Below, in pieces: positions 9,453-18,849 of a stretch of 64,000 nt of DNA. A program made the translations under genes and the position numbers. This DNA comes from Ascarosepion bandense (Eukaryota > Mollusca > Cephalopoda > Sepiida > Sepiidae). Each line of letters begins with the position of its first letter. Positions within the stretch are counted from its first letter, which is position 1. The notes below the pieces were generated by a model. That model did not search any database. It was not told where the DNA came from and worked only from the letters and a program-made list of their open reading frames with translations. The stretch spans positions 248,001-312,000 of the forward strand of contig JBBBDQ010000917.1 in assembly GCA_037127315.1 (NCBI GenBank), in the 5' to 3' direction.

Positions 9453-12400
9453 ATGGCTTTATGGTTAGCAAGTATAAATGCCCGGGGGCTGAGGTCCGAG
9501 TCTCGGAGGGTGAGACTCACTCATGATCTCCAGCGCCTCGGTGTGGATGTTTGCTGTTTACAGGAGACCCGTTTTTCAGCTGGCGACCATGAGAGCATAC
9601 TGTCTAGGGATTACGATCTCTTTTCAGCATGTTTTGATGGTCGTTCTAGAGGTGTCTCCTGGCTAGTGAGCAAGTCATTGAATGCGGTGTGTACGCTTGT
9701 CTTCGCGGATCCAGCGGGCAGGATTTGTGTGCTGGATATTACCATAAAGGAGAAGTCTTTTCGCCTCATTGGGGTTTATGCGCCCAATGTCCATGCGGAG
9801 CGTCCTGCTTTGTTTCGGCAGCTCGAGTCGTTCTTTGGAACATCGAGGCGGGTAATTTTAGCGGGGGATTGGAATGCCGTCCTTGACCCTGAGAAAGATC
9901 GGATAGGAGAAAGATCGGGTACTAACAACCCGGATGTGAAACCATTTCGGGAATTTATCGACAGGAATGATCTTGTCGATAAATACCGAAATGAACACCC
10001 CCGGGAGGTAGTGTGGACTTGGACTAATAGGGGCAGCTCGGTTTCGAAGGTAAGCGCCAGCTACCTCGACCGAGTCCTAGTTAAGAGAGTCGACGTAGGG
10101 CTCTTAGGTTGTCCAAGTTTCCATTCGATAGTTTACACGGATCATAGGCTCGTCCGGGTTCGTGTAAACTTAGATAAGCCTAAGGTTAAGTTGGCTGGTT
10201 ACTGGAAATTGAACGCGTCATTATTTGATAGCCAAGATTTCCAGCACCAGCTTTTACTAACACTAAAGCGGGAACTGACGGGGGCTGTGGTTGGGAATAA
10301 GTGGTGGGACACTCTAAAATCAAAACTTAGGTCGTTTGCTGCCGACTATAGTCGTCGGCTCAACTTAGCTAATTTAGCGGCGCAAACGGCAGTAGAAAAG
10401 AAAGTTGATCGGGCAGTTAAATCCCGTAATAGAGGGGACGTAGCCTTAGCTAGGGCCGAGCTGGCCTCCTTGCTTATCAAGAAGGATCAAGCTCTGGTAG
10501 TTAGGGCTAGGTTAAAAAGAATGTCTTCTGAGGCAACGAATATGGCCGCAGAATTGCGTGCAGAAGAAGCTAGGCGAGCAGTCAATCGGCATATCAAGGA
10601 CATCACATTGCCGGATGGACGTACCGTGACTACAGACGTGGGTATATGTGGGGCTTTTCGGGATTACTTCCAGGATCTTTTCACCAGGGAGCCCGGTCTG
10701 AGTTCGGCTCAGTTCGATACCTATTTGGCTGACTTTCCCCGCCTCTCGGCGGCTGAAGCGGCTAGGTGCGAGGGGCCCATAACAGAGTCGGAAATCTGGG
10801 ATGCGCTGAAATTGGTTGGCCGGGACAAAACTCCAGGATTGGATGGTCTTCCCTACGAACTGTACTTGAGGCAGTCGTCCGTTTTTGTTCCTCTGCTGGC
10901 TCTTGTTTATAACAACTGGATGAAGCAGGGGTCTATACCTCGACGTTTCACCAGGGGTGTAATCAAGTTGCTTCGCAAGAGCAAGGACGGTGGGGGTGGC
11001 ATAGATAATTATCGGCCTTTAACGATGTTAAATACTGACTTAAAGATTTTTGCCAAGATCTTGGCCGGCCGTTTGCAGGCTGTCCTATCTAGTCTGATTG
11101 GCCCCGAGCAGACTTGTGCTGTGAAGGGCAGGACTATTCAGGACAACCTTCATTTGGTACGCCTGATCATCGAGAAAACCGACACTGAAGCCGCGCTGAT
11201 CAATTTGGATCAGTCCAAGGCGTTCGATAGGGTTGACCATCGCTTCTTGGAATCTGTCCTTTCCGCCGCCGGTTTCGGGCCGTACTTTCGCACCTGGATC
11301 CGACTGCTGTATGAGTCCCCCGGTGCGCTGGTGGAAGTGAATGGGGTAAGATCGAAGCCCTTCACATTATCTCGCTCCATTCGTCAAGGTTGTCCACTTT
11401 CGCCTTTGCTTTACGTTCTTGCGTTGGAGCCTTTCCTTCGCAAGTTAAAGGCGAATCCGGTCCTTCGCGGAATTTCCCTACCTGGTGCTACCACCTCGGC
11501 CAGGTACTCCGCCTATGCTGACGACGTTTCGGTTTTTGTGTCGAGCAAAGCCGAGATTGACGAAGTTAGCAAAGAAATCAGATGCTATGAGACGGTGACA
11601 GGGGCCAAGATCAATCGCGATAAGTCTGTTGGCTTGCGATTGGGTGCGTGGAAGGGAGTTTCTCTCCCCGGACCTTTCCTCTGGACGGACGGGCCGATCA
11701 AGATTCTCGGCGTCTTTTTCGGTCCTGATCTCCAGTTGGAAATGAATTGGTCGGAGGTTCAAGAGAAGGCCGAGGGCGCAGTTCATCTGTGGACTCGGAG
11801 GAATCTTTCCTTAAAGGGGAGGGCGGAAGTATGTGCCTCGCACATCTACCCGATTCTCCTTTACCGACTCTCCGTACTTCCTCTCCCGTGTGCCATTCGT
11901 TTGGGATTGATTCAGCTCTTGTTCTCTTTCCTTTGGCGAGAAGGCAAGGCTCCCAAGGTGCGTCGCGAGATCTGTTACCTTCATCCATCTGAAGGCGGTC
12001 TGGGCATGCCTAGCGTTGAGATTCGTCAACATACGCTTCGCATTAGATTCCTGGATCGAATGTGTATGCTAGCGGATGAGAAAGGCGCCCTCGTTAAAGA
12101 GGACGTCCATAAAAACTTTCCATCCTTGAGAAGTGTGCATTTGTCGGAGGAAGAGGCCGGCCGTATTCCTCGTGGCGAATGCTCCTTCTATAAAGAATGT
12201 CGTTTGGCTCTCCAGTTTCTCTTGCGGGCTACGGATGGCCTCTCCAACGCCCAATCGTTGTCTCTTAGGGCATTATATCGGGTGTTAGTTAGGGGGGCCG
12301 TTCAAGATGAACTGATTGGCGAGCTCGGGCTTACGAAGCAGGAGGCTCGCTCCATATGGCCTTGGGCGCCTGGGTTGAAATGTCTCACTAACGATGAGGC

Positions 12401-12914
12401 ATCACTCACCTGGCTGATGATTCGAAAGGCTCTCTGGGTAGGCAAGAAACTTCATGTAGCGGGCCTAACACCGAAATCAACCTGCGTGCGTTGTGGGCTG
12501 TCGGCGGAATCCGTCGATCATGCCTTCTTCCACTGCAGTGTTGTTGCGCCGCTATGTAAGTTCCTTGAAGATCTCATGGTCCGTATGCTGCGTGGAAAGT
12601 TCTTTGTCCTTGAGGCTAGTTCTGTTTGTAGCAATGTCGTACCTCCGTTATCTAGGGCTGAGCACTATGTGCTCTTTTGCTTACTAGGTGTTATGCGAAT
12701 CGTGATTTGGACGACGCGACAGAAGGAATTCTATGGTGATGAGAAGTTTACCTCTTCCCAACTGATCTTGTTCTTTAAGCATCAGCTTAAAGTCAAGATC
12801 AGGACGGAAAGGAAACGACTCACTCCATCTGAATTTGGCAAAAGGTGGGTGAGTCTTGCGCGTCTCTGTCGAGTGAAAGGTGCTGACCTGGAGTGGTTGT
12901 TTGATGCTGGTTAG
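9453..12914 (+). CDS. Tx1-like ORF2, endonuclease-reverse transcriptase
   Basis: An intact 1153-residue polyprotein that nicks target DNA and reverse-transcribes the element RNA in place. The N-terminal AP-endonuclease domain (about 1-235) shows N9, E38 in LQETR, D139 and N141 in AGDWNAVLD, and D230-H231 in TDHRLVRV. The reverse transcriptase (about 440-760) shows KTPGLDGLPYELY, D586 in NLDQSKAFDRVDH, RQGCPLSPLLY, and YADD at 688-691. A zinc-binding C-terminal motif has C1011, C1014, H1023 and C1028. All catalytic positions that can be read are present. The ATG is the first in frame after the ORF1 stop, 12 bases downstream and in the same frame. Confidence 0.93.
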   Translation: MALWLASINARGLRSESRRVRLTHDLQRLGVDVCCLQETRFSAGDHESILSRDYDLFSACFDGRSRGVSWLVSKSLNAVCTLVFADPAGRICVLDITIKEKSFRLIGVYAPNVHAERPALFRQLESFFGTSRRVILAGDWNAVLDPEKDRIGERSGTNNPDVKPFREFIDRNDLVDKYRNEHPREVVWTWTNRGSSVSKVSASYLDRVLVKRVDVGLLGCPSFHSIVYTDHRLVRVRVNLDKPKVKLAGYWKLNASLFDSQDFQHQLLLTLKRELTGAVVGNKWWDTLKSKLRSFAADYSRRLNLANLAAQTAVEKKVDRAVKSRNRGDVALARAELASLLIKKDQALVVRARLKRMSSEATNMAAELRAEEARRAVNRHIKDITLPDGRTVTTDVGICGAFRDYFQDLFTREPGLSSAQFDTYLADFPRLSAAEAARCEGPITESEIWDALKLVGRDKTPGLDGLPYELYLRQSSVFVPLLALVYNNWMKQGSIPRRFTRGVIKLLRKSKDGGGGIDNYRPLTMLNTDLKIFAKILAGRLQAVLSSLIGPEQTCAVKGRTIQDNLHLVRLIIEKTDTEAALINLDQSKAFDRVDHRFLESVLSAAGFGPYFRTWIRLLYESPGALVEVNGVRSKPFTLSRSIRQGCPLSPLLYVLALEPFLRKLKANPVLRGISLPGATTSARYSAYADDVSVFVSSKAEIDEVSKEIRCYETVTGAKINRDKSVGLRLGAWKGVSLPGPFLWTDGPIKILGVFFGPDLQLEMNWSEVQEKAEGAVHLWTRRNLSLKGRAEVCASHIYPILLYRLSVLPLPCAIRLGLIQLLFSFLWREGKAPKVRREICYLHPSEGGLGMPSVEIRQHTLRIRFLDRMCMLADEKGALVKEDVHKNFPSLRSVHLSEEEAGRIPRGECSFYKECRLALQFLLRATDGLSNAQSLSLRALYRVLVRGAVQDELIGELGLTKQEARSIWPWAPGLKCLTNDEASLTWLMIRKALWVGKKLHVAGLTPKSTCVRCGLSAESVDHAFFHCSVVAPLCKFLEDLMVRMLRGKFFVLEASSVCSNVVPPLSRAEHYVLFCLLGVMRIVIWTTRQKEFYGDEKFTSSQLILFFKHQLKVKIRTERKRLTPSEFGKRWVSLARLCRVKGADLEWLFDAG

Positions 12915-13665
12915 GCATCAGGATATTGGGTGTGCTGGGCACAACATGTGCACCCCTTCCCTGTTAGTTTAGAATAGGAAGTATTTGATTTTCTGTTTTC
13001 TCTCTTTAAAGGTAACTTAGCTAGGTTATGATTGCTCATTGGCCCCACTTTTTTCTTTTTGGCCCCAGTTTTCTTTTAGTTTAATCCCCCACCCCCTTTC
13101 CCACCTTAGGTGTTCAACAATATTAGTTCTCCGGTGGATGCGTGGCGTCTTTCGTTATTTTTCAAGTGTGCTTTTCGTTTTTGTTATGGTGTTTAAATGT
13201 GTGAGTGATTGTGTGAGTGTTTGCTGATCGGATAAGTGGTATTATGATATTTCTAAAGCCACGCATTATATTTCGTCCGGGGAAGTGATTTTGCTGTCAC
13301 AATATTAGAAGTAGTGGGGGGCTTTTATTACTAATACGATTTTATTTAGTTTCTTGTATATATCGTTCTTTCATTGTATAGAACCATTGGGGATATTTTA
13401 TTGTTGTTATTTTCTGCCCATGCCCTCCTCTGAATACTGTAAATATGGGAGTTAAGTAGGACATCATAGAGCAGCCGAGGTATTATGGTGAACGTGGTAA
13501 GAATGGTAAGTAAAAAAGTGGTATTATGGTGCAAGGATTATTGTAAGTGTGTCAGGGTCGACGAAAGTGAATAGCTAAGTTAAACTAGGACAGATGATGA
13601 CCAGCCTTCCCCATCCCCAATTTCGGCCTTGTGCCACATTTTTTGTATTTTACAAAAATAAATAC
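12915..13665 (+). other. 3' UTR of the Tx1-like element
   Basis: A 751-base tail, T- and G-rich, ending TTTTACAAAAATAAATAC. AATAAA at 13657-13662 lies at the very end. The 3' end is the recognition end for reverse transcription in this class. No ORF is supported here. Confidence 0.8.
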
Positions 13666-13679
13666 AACTTAAGTCACTG
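13666..13679 (+). repeat. Target-site duplication, right copy
   Basis: AACTTAAGTCACTG, identical to 6310-6323. Position 13680 continues the CR1-like reading frame (GTGCCTCCTCAACAG). Confidence 0.92.
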
Positions 13680-14105
13680 GTGCCTCCTCAACAGGTGTTT
13701 ACTCGTGCAAACAGACTGGCAACTAGGTCCCACCCATTCACAGTCAGGTTAGCCAAATGCAAACGACAATTCTACTCCTGCAGCTTCTCTCGCACTTCCC
13801 GCTTGTGTAACTCGCTACCGTATTCTTGCTTTCTTGACGTCTACAAACTCCAGAAATTTAAATTCAAAGTCAATACTCATCTACCAACCACTGGACTCTA
13901 GCTCTCTCCCCACCCTCGTATTACCTTCCCTTTCTCTCCACCTATGTATCTGTCATCGCACCTGCATTCTCAGCTTTCTATTGCTCCTTTCTAACTAGTT
14001 TGTACTCCTCACTCTTTTCTAATTAATCTTTTTACAGTTATGTAGCCCCCCGCACATCAGTGGTATTTCCGCCTTGCTCGGGGTAAAATGATTAAAAAAA
14101 AAAAA
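13680..14105 (+). pseudogene. CR1-like LINE relic, 3' piece, after the Tx1-like element
   Basis: The frame to the TAG at 13901 encodes the last part of ORF2 (TRANRLATRSHPFTVRLAK, RTSRLCNSLPYS, NTHLP). A 3' UTR follows, ending GCACATCAGTGG, CCGCCTTGCTCGGGGT and a poly-A run near 14092-14105. It joins in frame to the coding sequence that ends at 6323. The 3' tail is the reference for the short tail-only elements at 18168, 20888, 21283, 43332 and 48765. Confidence 0.85.
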
Positions 14106-16195
14106 GGAAAAAAATCTTTCTCCTTCATGTCAGCGGAGAACATTAGCCCGAGAAGGCACAACGAGTTACTTATCGGCGGTGGACGAAATCAGCCATGCTG
14201 ATAGGAGGCCAGAAGAGATCTCTCAGATGACTTTTTCAATTTATTCTTTACAAATAGAATTAACGGGGCCGACTAGGTCTCTTGGAATTTATTCAGAGAC
14301 ATTTGAAGCGAACAAACACTAACATCATTTACTAAACATCTGCAAATGTAAATAATTGTTTCAAGTTTTAGTTTTTACATTTAGTCAATTAGTGTCGGTG
14401 TTTGTGCGAAAAAGAATTATATTATTGCCACATGAAACATGCGTGAGAGAACTGACAACTGCGGGAATATATTGTAAAAGGTTTTATTTCCTGCACATTA
14501 CTTGTGCAGCTGTGAAAAGTGCAGTTAAGACAAAAAATAACATGAGCACAGAAAGGATGTACACAAGGATAGATAATTACAAAATTCAAAAAAATAAATA
14601 ATATACAATGAAATTGACATAAATAGAACTTATAACAAGGGTTTAAATCAACAGGAATCGTTTGCATCGCCAAAGCAATATGTTTACAAATTTAAAAAAG
14701 AAGAATTAAAATTTCGTTAACTATAAAGTTTGTCTAGGGTTTGCTGGAACGTGAATGGAAAGAAATGTTAATTTCCTCGTTGGCACCTCGTGTGGTCTAT
14801 GGCAATATAGTTACTCCCTAACACTACCGAAAACGAATGTGTTGCCACTGGAGATAACAAATTTACGCCTGACCTCTTAGAAGGTCTCAATCCAAAATAC
14901 TGTTAAGGGGGTTTCTATTTCTTACGCAGAGACCAAAAATCCTATATTTTAGAAAAGTTTGCCGTCAAAACAGCTTATTTGTGATATTTTTACTTACTTA
15001 TTCTAACTTTACTGTTTTGTCTCATACTTTTCATTTAGACCTCAGTATTGTTTTACGTTATCCTAAAATATAAGCAACTATATTTTCTGGCAACATTGTC
15101 TCAAGGGGTGACAAGGCCGCCGGTCAATAATACAGGGCTGGCTTTGGCGAGAAAACGAACCTGCTGATTTTTACATTCGGTTTGGTAGCAAATGGTGCCT
15201 GGCGGCAGCTACGCCTCCATTTTCAATCCACTATAAAGTTGTATGAGTAACTAGTCCCCCTCACCACCACCACCAAATTGTTTAAATATTGAAATTTTTG
15301 CAAATTTGTTTTGTCAATTGTAAATCTAAGGGGGTAATCGATAGGACTGCGCTGAACAAAGTTTTTTTAAAAAAATAAAAGACAACGAAATTAAACGTGG
15401 TGTTAGTCTGCTGCAGGTCCGCCAAAAACTTTCTTCTGAAATTAAGTAGCCGAACAACAGCAACAAAAAAACAAAACAAAAAAAAACGCGTAAAATGGAA
15501 CAATTTGTGCAATTCGACAATTCTGTGGTTGCGATTAGTGTATAAGAGGACTTTTTATACACGCGAATAACTTTTTTCACTTGTTTCAATTTTCGCGAGC
15601 CAGCAAAAATTTTAAATAAACTTTCTTCTGAAAAAAATTAAGTAAAAGTACACTTATCATTTATTTTCATACATTTGAAAGTTAACTTTCTTTAAAAAGA
15701 AATTTAGGGAGCCAATGAAGCAAATTTTATTTGTCGATATTTTCATTATATTTGAAAGTTAATTTTCGTCTGAAAAAAGAAGGTGAAACTACAAACCTCA
15801 CTTATTTTCATATTTTTGAAAGTTAACTTTCTTCTGAAATTAAACACCAAAAAAATAAATAAATAAGGAAGGACAAATTCGCGTAGTAATATCTGCAAGA
15901 AATTTTCTGTAAAGGAAGTAAATAGGCCAAAATTTTCTTCCTACGCCTAAAATCATTCAGCAGCAAATGTAAGACAAAAAGTGCGAGAAGTCCGATTTTT
16001 TTTCTTTCTGGTCGTTAACATAAAAAAAGGTAGGTTTCTTCAATATCTCCTTTTTGATTTCAGTTCAGCATATACAGTTGCACAGAAAAAAATAATACTT
16101 TTTTGGAAAATTTTGAATGAATAAAAAGCATTCGGGTCCTAAAACGATAATAATTTTGTTTTTGTTTGAAAATCCACTTTTTAAAAAAAAAATAC
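14106..16195. other. Unit 1-only noncoding region, no gene seen
   Basis: No counterpart in unit 2. AT-rich with only short unsupported ORFs. It contains the degenerate repeat at 15420-15850. Parts near 14110-14330 and 15090-15250 have more mixed composition, but no family was recognised. Confidence 0.5.
15420..15850. repeat. Degenerate repeat built on a palindromic word
   Basis: TTCTTCTGAAA-type words preceded by GAAAGTTAACTTTC, a perfect 14-base palindrome, recur about every 80-100 bases (near 15428, 15617, 15677, 15757 and 15817) in diverged form. Not seen in unit 2. Confidence 0.6.
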
Positions 16196-16345
16196 AGTGG
16201 AACCTTGAGATACGAATGCCCCAACATACGATTTCTTTGAGATACGACGATCGACGTTTGAAAAACTCAAAAATCGCGAGACGCTATTGGTAGATGGCAG
16301 TGTGTTCGTTCGTCTAACCGAGCATTCATTCATTTGTTCGTTCGG
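16196..16345 (+). mobile_element. Tigger/pogo-like terminal inverted repeat fragment
   Basis: CAGTGGAACCTTGAGATACG and the following repeated AGATACGA and CATACGA words look like the terminal repeat of a pogo/Tigger DNA transposon. No transposase of its own is attached. It differs from the start of the Tigger relic at 16583. Absent from unit 2. Confidence 0.5.
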
Positions 16346-16351
16346 CTAGCC

Positions 16352-16582
16352 CAGGGGTCGGCAAAGTGATCGATATCGACCCCTGGGGGAGGTCGATAAT
16401 TGTCTAGGCGTCGAAAGGGGGTCGATAGACTCCTCAAACGATTTTTCAATTAAAAGTATTCATAAAAAAGGATCACCTTTACATTTAATTTTGTAATCGC
16501 TCGCAGTATTTTTATTTTGCCGACATGTATGATGCTGTAGCTGTTCACAGTGGTCATCAATCCTCCTCGTTGTCATTTGTAG
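16352..16582 (+). mobile_element. hAT-like element fragment
   Basis: CAGGGGTCGGCAAAGT is a typical outer terminal repeat of hAT-superfamily transposons. It is followed by a small sequence with CGACCCCTGGGGGAGGTCG, itself palindromic. The right end was not found, so this is a fragment or a short nonautonomous element. Confidence 0.45.
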
Positions 16583-18167
16583 GGACCCCAGTTTTCCGCG
16601 ATGAATCGCGGACTGAATCGTGGAATTGTTGATTTGAAACGGAATCCCGTTTTTTTTTATATAATCATTTTCCATTTAAATTAAACATTTCCCTTTTTTT
16701 TAATATAAATACTTAAAAACTGTCTTTTGTGTTTTTGTAAATATTCTTATAAATAAATAAAACATGACCTCGTTATTTCTTTTAATTTTAATCCTTATAA
16801 ATATTTCTAATTATTTTTCCTTTTCAGACTTAATAGAAGAATTTTAAAGTTCAGTTTCTGCACTCATATAAAAAAATCCTAGATTATTAAAAAAAAAAAA
16901 AAAAAAACGTTAAGAAACTGTAGCAAAGCAGATCAAAGTCAGTTAGAACCCCTCCCACCAATACACTGTGTCTCACTGAAGTGAAGTGGGATTTATAGAC
17001 AATAGTTTTTAAAAGAATGAAAGAAGGAAAAAGAGCAAGATCAGCTGAGCGATACATTTTTAACAATCTGTTTGTTTGGTTTCATTTTATAACTTGTTAT
17101 TTTTATGAAATGCTACGTTTCTCTTATACAATTTCCCCCAGCAAGTTCGTTAGTCGGCGTGTCGTACAGTGAACATATTGATGCTGTGAGTGTGCGAATC
17201 TCGTGTTTTTTCTTCACTTTGCGAACATTTATTAACTTTTATTGTGTGAATCATGGGTCCTAAATCTAAGGATAAGGATGGGGATAAGAAAAATCCAAAG
17301 AAAATGATCTCAATGGAAATTAAACATGAGATAATATCGAAGCATGAACGAGGTGGGAGAATCGTTGACTTGGCCACTGAATATGGTCGAAATGCTTCGA
17401 CCATATCAACCATTCTTAAACAAAAGGATGTGATAAAGAAGTTGCAGCCTTCCAAATGCGTAAGTATTGTTTCGACATTCCATTCAGAGTTGCACAACGC
17501 TTACTTTTGGTCTGGATAAGGGAAAAGGAATTGGCCAGTGACTCCGTTACAGGAACTATAACTTGTGAAAAGGCTGTCGCCATCTTTAATAACCTTAAAC
17601 GGGATGCAGGTGAGGAGGGAGAAGAGTCATCGCAAGGCAGTGGAGATGCGTTTAAAGCCAGTCGTGGCTGGTTTGATAATTTTAAAAGGCGTTCTGGCAT
17701 TCACTCAGTCGTTAGGCATGGCGAAGCTGTAAGCGCAGATGTAAAGGCTGTTGAAAATTTTATCCTGAAATTAAATTCTATTATTTCCCAGGAAGGTTAC
17801 ATACCTCAACAGGTATTTAATTGCGATGAAACGGGGCTTTCTTGGAAAAAAATGCCAAGGAGGACCTATATCACCGGTGAAGAATCGAAGCTTCCCGGAC
17901 ATAAGCCTATGAAGGATAGACTAACGCTCGGTCTTTGCGCTAACGCTACGGACGATTGTAAAGTGAAGCCTCCTCTAAAAGTTTTAGATGAGGCAATGTT
18001 TACCGCTTTTTAAAGACAATCTATCTGTACAAAAAATAATATCTGCAAAATATATTTAAATTATTTTTTAATTAATAAAAACCATTTTATTGAATAGTTT
18101 AAGAAATTTCTTAGCACAATATCAACATTTTAGAGGTCACGGAGTATTAGGATGATTGTCACTAATT
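16583..18167 (+). pseudogene. Tigger-like transposon relic with CENP-B-type transposase (unit 1)
   Basis: The frame from ATG at 17253 encodes an N-terminal helix-turn-helix of the CENP-B/Tigger type (KHEIISKHERGGRIVDLATE, ASTISTILKQ). From 17456 the second DNA-binding domain follows (AVAIFNNLKRD, RGWFDNFKRRSGIHS) and then the first catalytic Asp region NCDETGLSWKKMP. The frame ends at 18013 after KVKPPLKVLDEAMFTAF. The rest of the DDE domain, with the second and third acidic residues, is deleted. In this copy 8 bases are missing near 17500, which breaks the frame between the two parts. Left end GGACCCCAGTTTTCC; right end not fixed. Paralogue at 41743-43331. Confidence 0.85.
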
Positions 18168-18331
18168 TTTTTTTTTAATCGTATCACCCTGAGCAAGGCG
18201 GTAACGCCACTGATGTGCAAGGGGCTACGTAATAGTGAAAAGAGAAAGCCGGAAACCACATCCTAAACAGGGAACAAGGGATGAGCTTCTTAACCTGTTT
18301 AATAGACGTGGGTGGAGTGTGAACCGGGCTG
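18168..18331 (-). repeat. Short element with the CR1-like LINE 3' tail (unit 1)
   Basis: Read on the minus strand it ends GCACATCAGTGGCGTTACC, CGCCTTGCTC and poly-A, like the 3' tail of the LINE ending at 14105, but its upstream 100 bases (GGTTCACACTCCACCCACGT, CCCTTGTTCCCTGTTTAGG) differ. It is either a LINE subfamily 3' end or a short element that borrows the LINE tail. Paralogue at 43332-43470. Confidence 0.65.
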
Positions 18332-18369
18332 CAAGGTGACGGATGAGTTTTTGATATCAAGCGGGTATT

Positions 18370-18655
18370 CAGTCAGTCAGTTAAGTGCCATACGTGATAC
18401 ACGCTTGGGCGATCATATCTCGAAAGAGACATGACTGACTGGGCAGAAGATTATCCCGCAGTAGTTTGCCATTGCTTTCTGCGGTAGACTGGTTGCCGAC
18501 CAAGGCTATAGAACCCAATCTGTCCTGCTATTTAACCCATAACTGGAAGGAAGAGACGGATTAATACCTTTCCCAAGGGTATTTGCGCGTAAGTGAATAC
18601 AATGGATTCAACTGGAATTCGAACTCGGCTCCCCGTTTTCTCGTTCCGAGCCGTA
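18370..18655 (-). mobile_element. tRNA-derived SINE, reverse orientation
   Basis: Same SINE family as at 1815, with the complete tail hairpin (GATCATATCTCGAAAGAGACATGA). It stops within the head, after the GTTCCGAGCC word, so the A box is lost. The putative promoter block begins at once after it. Confidence 0.85.
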
Positions 18656-18659
18656 CGTG

Positions 18660-18822
18660 TGGCAAAAGTCACGTTTCTTCCGCTGTTGACGTCACACCCA
18701 AGCGTTTTCACACATTCATTCAGCGATAGGGAGTCGACAGGAAGGTGGCCTTTTTTTTTTTTTTGTTTCGACAAAATCTGCCTACTGCCATATAACTCCT
18801 GCCGTTTCGTTATATAGAGATC
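18660..18822 (+). promoter_or_regulatory. Candidate promoter and 5' UTR with CRE site (unit 1)
   Basis: A relatively GC-richer block shared with unit 2 (45545-45676). It has a perfect CRE palindrome TGACGTCA at 18687-18694, followed by conserved CATTCATTCAGCGAT and by a 5'-UTR-like stretch up to the ATG at 18823. A poly-T run is inserted at 18750 in this copy. No TATA box is clear. The promoter role is inference. Confidence 0.4.
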
Positions 18823-18849
18823 ATGGGCCGAATGGAAGTATCTGTAAGT
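18823..18849 (+). other. Candidate first coding exon end: ATG, seven codons, GTAAGT donor (unit 1)
   Basis: ATG at 18823 plus six more codons (MGRMEVS), then a consensus 5' splice site GTAAGT at 18844-18849. Unit 2 has ATG at 45677, MDRTEIS, and the same donor at 45698. The three codon differences are all transitions and all change the residue, so protein-level constraint is not shown. Confidence 0.35.

Larger units (their letters stand above)
6324..13665 (+). mobile_element. Tx1-like (L1 superclade) non-LTR retrotransposon, full length
   Basis: The 7342-bp element is bounded by a perfect 14-bp target-site duplication. In order it has a T-rich 5' UTR, ORF1 (nucleic-acid-binding, CCHC), ORF2 (endonuclease plus reverse transcriptase) and a 3' UTR ending in an AATAAA signal at 13657-13662, three bases before the end. 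There is no long poly-A tail. It copies itself by target-primed reverse transcription. Base composition is clearly less AT-rich in the ORFs than in the surrounding DNA. The intact ORF2 suggests a recent insertion, and it is absent from unit 2. The Tx1 assignment rests on RT and ORF1 style and is moderately sure. Confidence 0.9.

Noticed and set aside
11478..12254. Antisense and shadow frames of about 60-100 codons inside Tx1-like ORF2
   Set aside because: They lie within a clearly coding frame with catalytic motifs and are explained by its higher GC content.
16583..18013. Tigger relic considered as a domesticated CENP-B-like host gene
   Set aside because: The frame is broken in both units at different places and the catalytic or dimerisation part is missing, so there is no sign of selection to keep a protein.
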